Assembly: GCF_004402015.1 (NCBI RefSeq)
Contig: NZ_SOPW01000002.1
Location: 186,001 to 250,000, forward strand
Source: Filobacillus milosensis
GTDB taxonomy: Bacteria > Bacillota > Bacilli > Bacillales > Alkalibacillaceae
Length of the DNA stretch: 64,000 nt
Direction of reading: 5' to 3'
Shown here: piece by piece, positions 59,837 to 64,000 of the stretch
How positions within the stretch are numbered: the stretch's first letter is position 1
Layout: each line of letters opens with the position of its first letter
The notes under the pieces: generated by a model
Told to the model about the DNA's origin: nothing
Databases searched by the model: none
Seen by the model: the letters and a program-made list of their open reading frames with translations, nothing else
Made by a program: the position numbers and the translations under genes

Positions 59837-60856
59837 CTAAGCCTCTCCACACGAATTCCGAACCACTAATTGATGTGGGATGGCAATACGACGAGGCAAT
59901 AAATTCGGTTGTTCAATCTGATCAAACAGACATTGTGCCGCTTCATATCCCAGTTTAAATATATTAATATCAACTGACGTTAATGAAGGGTTAGCAAGTT
60001 CAGAAAAAATTACATTATTAAAGCTCACCATTGAAATATCTTGTTTAATTTTTTTACCCATCTGTTCAAGTGTATTTACAATTCCAAACGCCATTACATC
60101 ATCGGTTACAACAAGGCCAGTTGGTGGATTTTCTAAAGACATCAGTTCATACATGGCGTCTCGCCCACCCTCGCGTAAAAATTCATGGTGAACAATATAA
60201 TCATCACAACGCTCGATTCCTGCATCTTTTAAGGCATCCAAGTAGCCATTCAAGCGGTCTCTGGTTACAACCAGCTCCATACCTCCACCGACAAAAGCAA
60301 TTCGTTTATGACCTAGCTGAATTAGATGCATGGTCGCCTCATATGACGCTTTAACATTATCATTATCAACGTAAGTAATACGAGATTCCCTTTCATGCGG
60401 TTTACCAATCAATGTAAAGGGGAAATCTCTCTCAAGCAAGTAATCCAGCATAGGATCATTCACTTTAGAAGCAAGCAAAATAAGACCATCCACCCGACGA
60501 CCTTGGACCATATCAAATACACCTTGAGCAATTTCTTCTTCTGAATTTCCTGTTGTCATATAAATACCATAGTTTTTATCATGAGATTTTGTACTAATCC
60601 CTCGAATAACCTCAGGAAAAAATGGATTTTGAAAAACTTTATCCCCTGAACTTGGCATCACTAGGCCAACTGTTTGTGTATTTCGACTTACTAGACTTCT
60701 AGCCGTATAGTTAGGATGATAGCCCAGCTCATTCATCGCCTCACGAACAACTTCTTTTGTCCTTGGACTGATTCTAGGATTATTCGCAATCACTCGCGAA
60801 ACAGTCGACGGCGATACCTTAGCTAATTTAGCTACATCTTTTATCGTCGGTGTCAT
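59837..60856 (-). CDS. malR: LacI-family maltose operon repressor, MalR-like
   Basis: LacI-type regulator of 339 residues. The DNA-binding domain reads TIKDVAKLAKVSPSTVSRVI and continues with NPRISPRTKEVVREAMNELGYHPN in parts. The effector domain has TQTVGLVMPSS, FFPEVIRGIS, YVDNDNVKASYEAT, LGHKRIAFVGG and GLVVTDDVMAFGIVNTL, in the style of MalR of Gram-positive bacteria. It is 28 bases downstream of the GH31 alpha-glucosidase gene and close to a MalG-type permease, which supports control of maltose/maltodextrin genes. Confidence 0.87.
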   Translation of the reverse strand: MTPTIKDVAKLAKVSPSTVSRVIANNPRISPRTKEVVREAMNELGYHPNYTARSLVSRNTQTVGLVMPSSGDKVFQNPFFPEVIRGISTKSHDKNYGIYMTTGNSEEEIAQGVFDMVQGRRVDGLILLASKVNDPMLDYLLERDFPFTLIGKPHERESRITYVDNDNVKASYEATMHLIQLGHKRIAFVGGGMELVVTRDRLNGYLDALKDAGIERCDDYIVHHEFLREGGRDAMYELMSLENPPTGLVVTDDVMAFGIVNTLEQMGKKIKQDISMVSFNNVIFSELANPSLTSVDINIFKLGYEAAQCLFDQIEQPNLLPRRIAIPHQLVVRNSCGEA

Positions 60857-60884
60857 GTCTCTTACTCCCCTCTAAACTCCCAAA

Positions 60885-63251
60885 CTACCAAGACTTAACG
60901 AAAGATACATAACCTTCATGTTCGGCTGCATCCTTTATTTTCTCTCCATTATATACCACTTGAACATCTGAAGAAATACCATGGACTTTATAAGTAATCT
61001 CTTGCCATTTAGGCTGATATTGGTTATTCACTAACGACGTATCAATCACAACGCGATCGTCATCACGTTGAACAACTATATCAAGTGCAAAAAATTGTTT
61101 GTCCTGATATTCGAATGTTTCACCGTCATCGTCGTATAGTTGATACGACACTTCATCTTCAGAAGGATAAATATGCACAGTCATTTCATCAACAGCATGT
61201 AGTGTAGATGGCTTCACATTAGCTTCAGGAATAATCGCACCGCGCTTCACATAAATCGGTAACGTATCAAGTTCAGCGTGAGCAATCATTCGTTTGCCAC
61301 CTTCAAACTTTTCACCTGTCCAGTAGTCATACCAAACACCTTCAGGTAAGTAGACAACGCGATCTTTTACACCCGGGCGTAAGATTGGGGCGATTAATAC
61401 ATTCGACCCTATTAAGAACTGGTCTGATAGCTGATAGGTTTCTTCATCATTTGAATACTCAAAGAACAATGGACGCATAACTGGCACACCAGTCTCCGAG
61501 GCATCCTTAAATAACTTATATATGTGCGGGAGCCACTTATAACGTAGCTGAATATACTTTTTCACAACTTCCTCATATTTCTCACCAAATTGCCAAGGTT
61601 CCTGATAAGCAAACTCAATGGCACTATGGTTACGAAAAAACGGAGTAAAAGCTCCGAATTGTGTCCAACGCGTTAATAATTCACCATTAGAATCATGCGC
61701 GAAACCACCTACATCTGGTCCAGTATAAGTCACACCAGAGACACCTAAGTTTAAACACATCGGAATCGCCATTTCTAAATGCTCCCAGAAACTGCGATTA
61801 TCCCCAGTCCATACAGCTGCATATTTTTGAACACCTGCATAGCCTGCACGAGTCAACAAGAATGGACGCTTTCCATTAAGCAATTCTTTCATCCCGTCAT
61901 ACGTTGCCTCACCCATAAGTAATCCGTATATATTATGAAGCTCACGATGCGTTTTCGGATTACCGTCATTGTCATGCATAACTTCAAGGTCCATCGTTTT
62001 TGTTTCATTAAACACAGCAGGTTCATTCATGTCATTCCAAATTCCTTCGATCCCTTTGTCTGTGTAAAACGAATGCTTTTTACCCCACCATTCTCGGGTC
62101 TCATCTTTTGTAAAATCAGGGAATGCACTTTTTCCTGGCCAAACGTCTCCATAGAATATGTTCCCTTCTACGTACTTACAGAATAAATCATTCGTTACAC
62201 CTTCCACATAAGTTGAGTATTCTGCATCGACTTTTACGCCAGGGTCAACAATTGGCACTGTACGTATACCTTTTTCCTTCATATCAGAAATAAGGCCTTT
62301 CGGATCTGGAAAACGGTCATGATCAAAGGTAAACACTCGGTACCCATTCATATAGTGGATATCAAAGTGAATGGCATCAACCGGAATCTCTTTTTCTATA
62401 AAATGATTCACAAGCTCACGTACTTCAGCTTCAGTTTCATAGCTGTAACGAGATTGATGGTAGCCTAGTCCCCACTTAGGTGGTAATGGCATTCGTCCTG
62501 TCAGTTCTGTATATTGCTCTAAGACGTCCTTAGGGGTTGGTCCCGCACAGATGTAATAGTCAATTTGTCCACCTTCTGCTTTAAAACTATAAGTCTCTGA
62601 CTGCTCTATACGCATATCAAAAGTCGTTTTAAACGTATTATCAAAGAATATACCTGTCGCTCGACCTTGTCTTAATGTCATAAAAAATGGGATTGATTCA
62701 TATAAAGGGTCCGTTTCAGGGTTATGAGGGGCATACACATCACTATTCCACATCGTGTACTTCTCTCCACGCTTATCCAAAAAGCCGGTTTTCTCACCAA
62801 AACCGTAGTAGTGGTCATCTTGATTCGCTTCTTTAAAACAAACCACATGACCTTCATTGTTATAACCCATACCTTTTTCTGTTTCTGACACAAGATTGTT
62901 TCCATCTACATCTAAGACCGAGATTCTTAATGGCTGCTTTTGTACTCGCACGATTAAACTTTTCGAGGACAAAGTAATCTCTTGATCATTTTCTTCAAAG
63001 CTTAAATCAACCACTCTCGGTTCAACGTCAACCGCATAACTCCCCTCTAATTCAGGGGGATTGTGAGGATTCATCACCACTCTCACAATATCTTGACGAT
63101 AAAACAAGATGTTAACAAATCCTTCTTCTGCTTCTATAACTGTGATGTGTTCTTTTTGATTAACACTTTTTACATTACCAATATCATGAAATGTTGTATG
63201 TTCTAATTTCTTTTTATTACCTGGATGAATGGCAAAGCTCGTATCTTGCAT
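60885..63251 (-). CDS. Alpha-glucosidase, glycoside hydrolase family 31
   Basis: Cytoplasmic GH31 enzyme of 788 residues (no signal peptide). An N-terminal beta-sandwich (about 20-250) is followed by the catalytic barrel with the nucleophile Asp in GIWNDMNEPAVF (about residue 405) and the acid/base Asp in WTGDNRSFWEHL (about 480). The conserved LGYHQSRYSY, HFDIHYM and FRNHSAIE segments and two C-terminal beta domains complete the fold. It most likely releases glucose from maltose, isomaltose or maltodextrins taken up by the neighbouring ABC system; other GH31 specificities (alpha-xylosidase) are less likely beside malR. Confidence 0.93.
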   Translation of the reverse strand: MQDTSFAIHPGNKKKLEHTTFHDIGNVKSVNQKEHITVIEAEEGFVNILFYRQDIVRVVMNPHNPPELEGSYAVDVEPRVVDLSFEENDQEITLSSKSLIVRVQKQPLRISVLDVDGNNLVSETEKGMGYNNEGHVVCFKEANQDDHYYGFGEKTGFLDKRGEKYTMWNSDVYAPHNPETDPLYESIPFFMTLRQGRATGIFFDNTFKTTFDMRIEQSETYSFKAEGGQIDYYICAGPTPKDVLEQYTELTGRMPLPPKWGLGYHQSRYSYETEAEVRELVNHFIEKEIPVDAIHFDIHYMNGYRVFTFDHDRFPDPKGLISDMKEKGIRTVPIVDPGVKVDAEYSTYVEGVTNDLFCKYVEGNIFYGDVWPGKSAFPDFTKDETREWWGKKHSFYTDKGIEGIWNDMNEPAVFNETKTMDLEVMHDNDGNPKTHRELHNIYGLLMGEATYDGMKELLNGKRPFLLTRAGYAGVQKYAAVWTGDNRSFWEHLEMAIPMCLNLGVSGVTYTGPDVGGFAHDSNGELLTRWTQFGAFTPFFRNHSAIEFAYQEPWQFGEKYEEVVKKYIQLRYKWLPHIYKLFKDASETGVPVMRPLFFEYSNDEETYQLSDQFLIGSNVLIAPILRPGVKDRVVYLPEGVWYDYWTGEKFEGGKRMIAHAELDTLPIYVKRGAIIPEANVKPSTLHAVDEMTVHIYPSEDEVSYQLYDDDGETFEYQDKQFFALDIVVQRDDDRVVIDTSLVNNQYQPKWQEITYKVHGISSDVQVVYNGEKIKDAAEHEGYVSFVKSW

Positions 63252-63293
63252 GTTCTCACCTACTCTACGAATGTTCTATGTTATGTAAAAAAT

Positions 63294-63530
63294 AGTCCCG
63301 GCTGAAAAACTTGGCTCAGTAATTCTGCGAATCGCTACAGGCGGACGCTTTCCGCGGGCACGGCCTCAACTTCCCAAAACTCACTGCCGTTCGTTTTGCG
63401 TGATTTTCGGCTCGCGCTGTTCCCGCAGGAGTCGCCGCCCTTCGCTTTTCTTAGTAATATCTGTTTTCTTTGTTTTCAACATTAAGCTATAAAAGAGCCA
63501 TATTTAACAAAGGGGAGGAAAGCCGGGACT
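63294..63530 (-). terminator. Split terminator: stem arms 217 bases apart, with a repeat element between
   Basis: AGTCCCGGCT (63294-63303) and AGCCGGGACT (63521-63530) are perfect 10 bp inverted repeats. In the minus-strand RNA the distal arm is followed at once by AUUUUUUAC, as in an intrinsic terminator, and the near arm starts 20 bases after the permease stop. The bases between contain copy 4 of the G+C-rich element. The simplest reading is a terminator whose loop received the element. Confidence 0.6.
63322..63446 (-). repeat. G+C-rich modular palindromic element, copy 4 (short form)
   Basis: Reverse complement of copy 1 at 5713-5837 over the whole 125 bases with about three differences by eye. 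A weaker match continues beyond the core: GCTTAATGTTGA on the minus strand near 63475-63487 resembles ACTTAATGTTGA at 5661-5672, so the full element may be longer. It lies between the MalG-type gene and the GH31 gene, inside the arms of a split terminator. Confidence 0.9.
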
Positions 63531-63549
63531 CAATTAATCTGGTAAACTC

Positions 63550-64000
63550 TTATCCTTTGGTACCACCAGAAGTCAAACCTGAAATGAGGTATCGTTGTAA
63601 AGATAAGAATAAAATTGAAATTGGAATGGCGATTAATACCGCACCTGCTGCGAATTTCGTAAACTCAGCCCCAAAATTATTCGCGACAAGATCATATAAA
63701 CCTACAGCCAATGTATAATTGTCTGTACTTCTTAAGATCACTCTAGCTAAGATGAAATCCGTAAATGGCGTAATAAAAGCGAATAGCGCAATCACCGCCA
63801 AGATTGGTTTAACAAGTGGCAGAATAATCGTCCAAAAAATACGGAAATGACCTGCTCCGTCCATTTTAGCTGACTCATCCAGCTCTTTGGGAATCGTTTC
63901 AAAATACCCTTTTGCAAGCCATGTGTTCATCGGCAACAGCCCACCGACATAAATTAAAATTAATGCAATGTGGGTGTCGATTAAACCGGTCACAACTGCC
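63550..64000 (-). CDS. Maltose-type ABC transporter permease MalG (5' part outside window)
   Basis: C-terminal half of a CUT1 sugar permease; the frame stays open to the window edge, so the gene begins beyond it. Visible are three to four membrane segments, the EAA loop ELDESAKMDGAGHFRIFWTI and the end motif RYLISGLTSGGTKG. ALFAFITPFTDFILARVIL is close to MalG proteins of Gram-positive maltose systems. It probably belongs to a malEFG operon, followed by the GH31 enzyme and MalR. The ATPase would again be an MsmK type supplied elsewhere. Confidence 0.9.
   Translation of the reverse strand, partial: AVVTGLIDTHIALILIYVGGLLPMNTWLAKGYFETIPKELDESAKMDGAGHFRIFWTIILPLVKPILAVIALFAFITPFTDFILARVILRSTDNYTLAVGLYDLVANNFGAEFTKFAAGAVLIAIPISILFLSLQRYLISGLTSGGTKG

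Overview
The window is a 64 kb piece of an A+T-rich Gram-positive chromosome. It is most likely a member of the Bacillaceae, probably a salt-tolerant one. The evidence is the gene content and synteny (gltA-gltD divergent from gltC, murQ followed by murR, ybbC/namZ, nagZ, amiE, amhX), strong Shine-Dalgarno sites, frequent GTG/TTG starts, single-membrane lipoprotein signals and a very acidic Ser/Asp linker behind one lipobox. No rRNA, tRNA, phage, IS or CRISPR locus is visible.

Region 1 (1-22.5 kb) is a cell-wall sugar scavenging island. It holds the tail of an MsmK-type sugar ABC ATPase, nagA-nagB, glcD-glcF, and then a long minus-strand series. In transcription order the series is murK-like kinase, double-GNAT protein, amiE, nagZ, then anmK, binding protein, two permeases, namZ, murQ and murR. 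Together these can import murein saccharides or muropeptides by an ABC system, trim them in the cytoplasm (NagZ, NamZ, AmiE carry no signal peptides), phosphorylate MurNAc (MurK) or anhydroMurNAc (AnmK), and split off D-lactate (MurQ). NagA and NagB then bring the GlcNAc-6-P to fructose-6-P. GlcDF could oxidise the D-lactate. A divergent SpoIID/LytB-type exported protein could generate the anhydro ends. A second double-GNAT gene overlapping a PIG-L deacetylase gene, a VanZ-like membrane protein and an AmhX-like amidohydrolase follow.

Region 2 (23.7-32.6 kb) starts with a 451 bp tandem-repeat array, then proC, and glutamate synthase (gltA-gltD) with its divergent regulator gltC. Region 3 (32.6-39.1 kb) is an oligopeptide/dipeptide-type ABC operon with a good promoter and a CodY-like box, followed by a small haem-copper-oxidase-like membrane protein. 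Region 4 (39.1-50.8 kb) is a sugar-acid island: two AEC transporters, a nitrilase-family hydrolase, an HPr-like protein without the phospho-histidine, D-galactonate dehydratase and KDPG-type aldolase, a TRAP transporter (DctPQM), 6-phosphogluconate dehydrogenase, an RpiR regulator and gluconokinase. Region 5 (50.8-59.7 kb) has a FAH-family hydrolase, an aldo/keto reductase, a chemoreceptor with a sigma-D-like promoter, a two-gene chromate transporter, and a LacI-rpiA-sugar kinase-hydroxyacid dehydrogenase operon with twin operators. Region 6 (59.8-64 kb) is the end of a maltose-type locus: malR, a GH31 alpha-glucosidase and a truncated MalG-type permease.

Non-coding structure is rich. There are four copies of a G+C-rich modular palindromic element, one lying between the arms of what looks like a split terminator. 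Short intergenic arrays with a 21 bp period but unrelated sequences occur at three places. Several stem-loops sit just after binding-protein genes, and one terminator-like hairpin contains the ribosome binding site of the next gene. All function calls are from reading the sequence; no database search was run.
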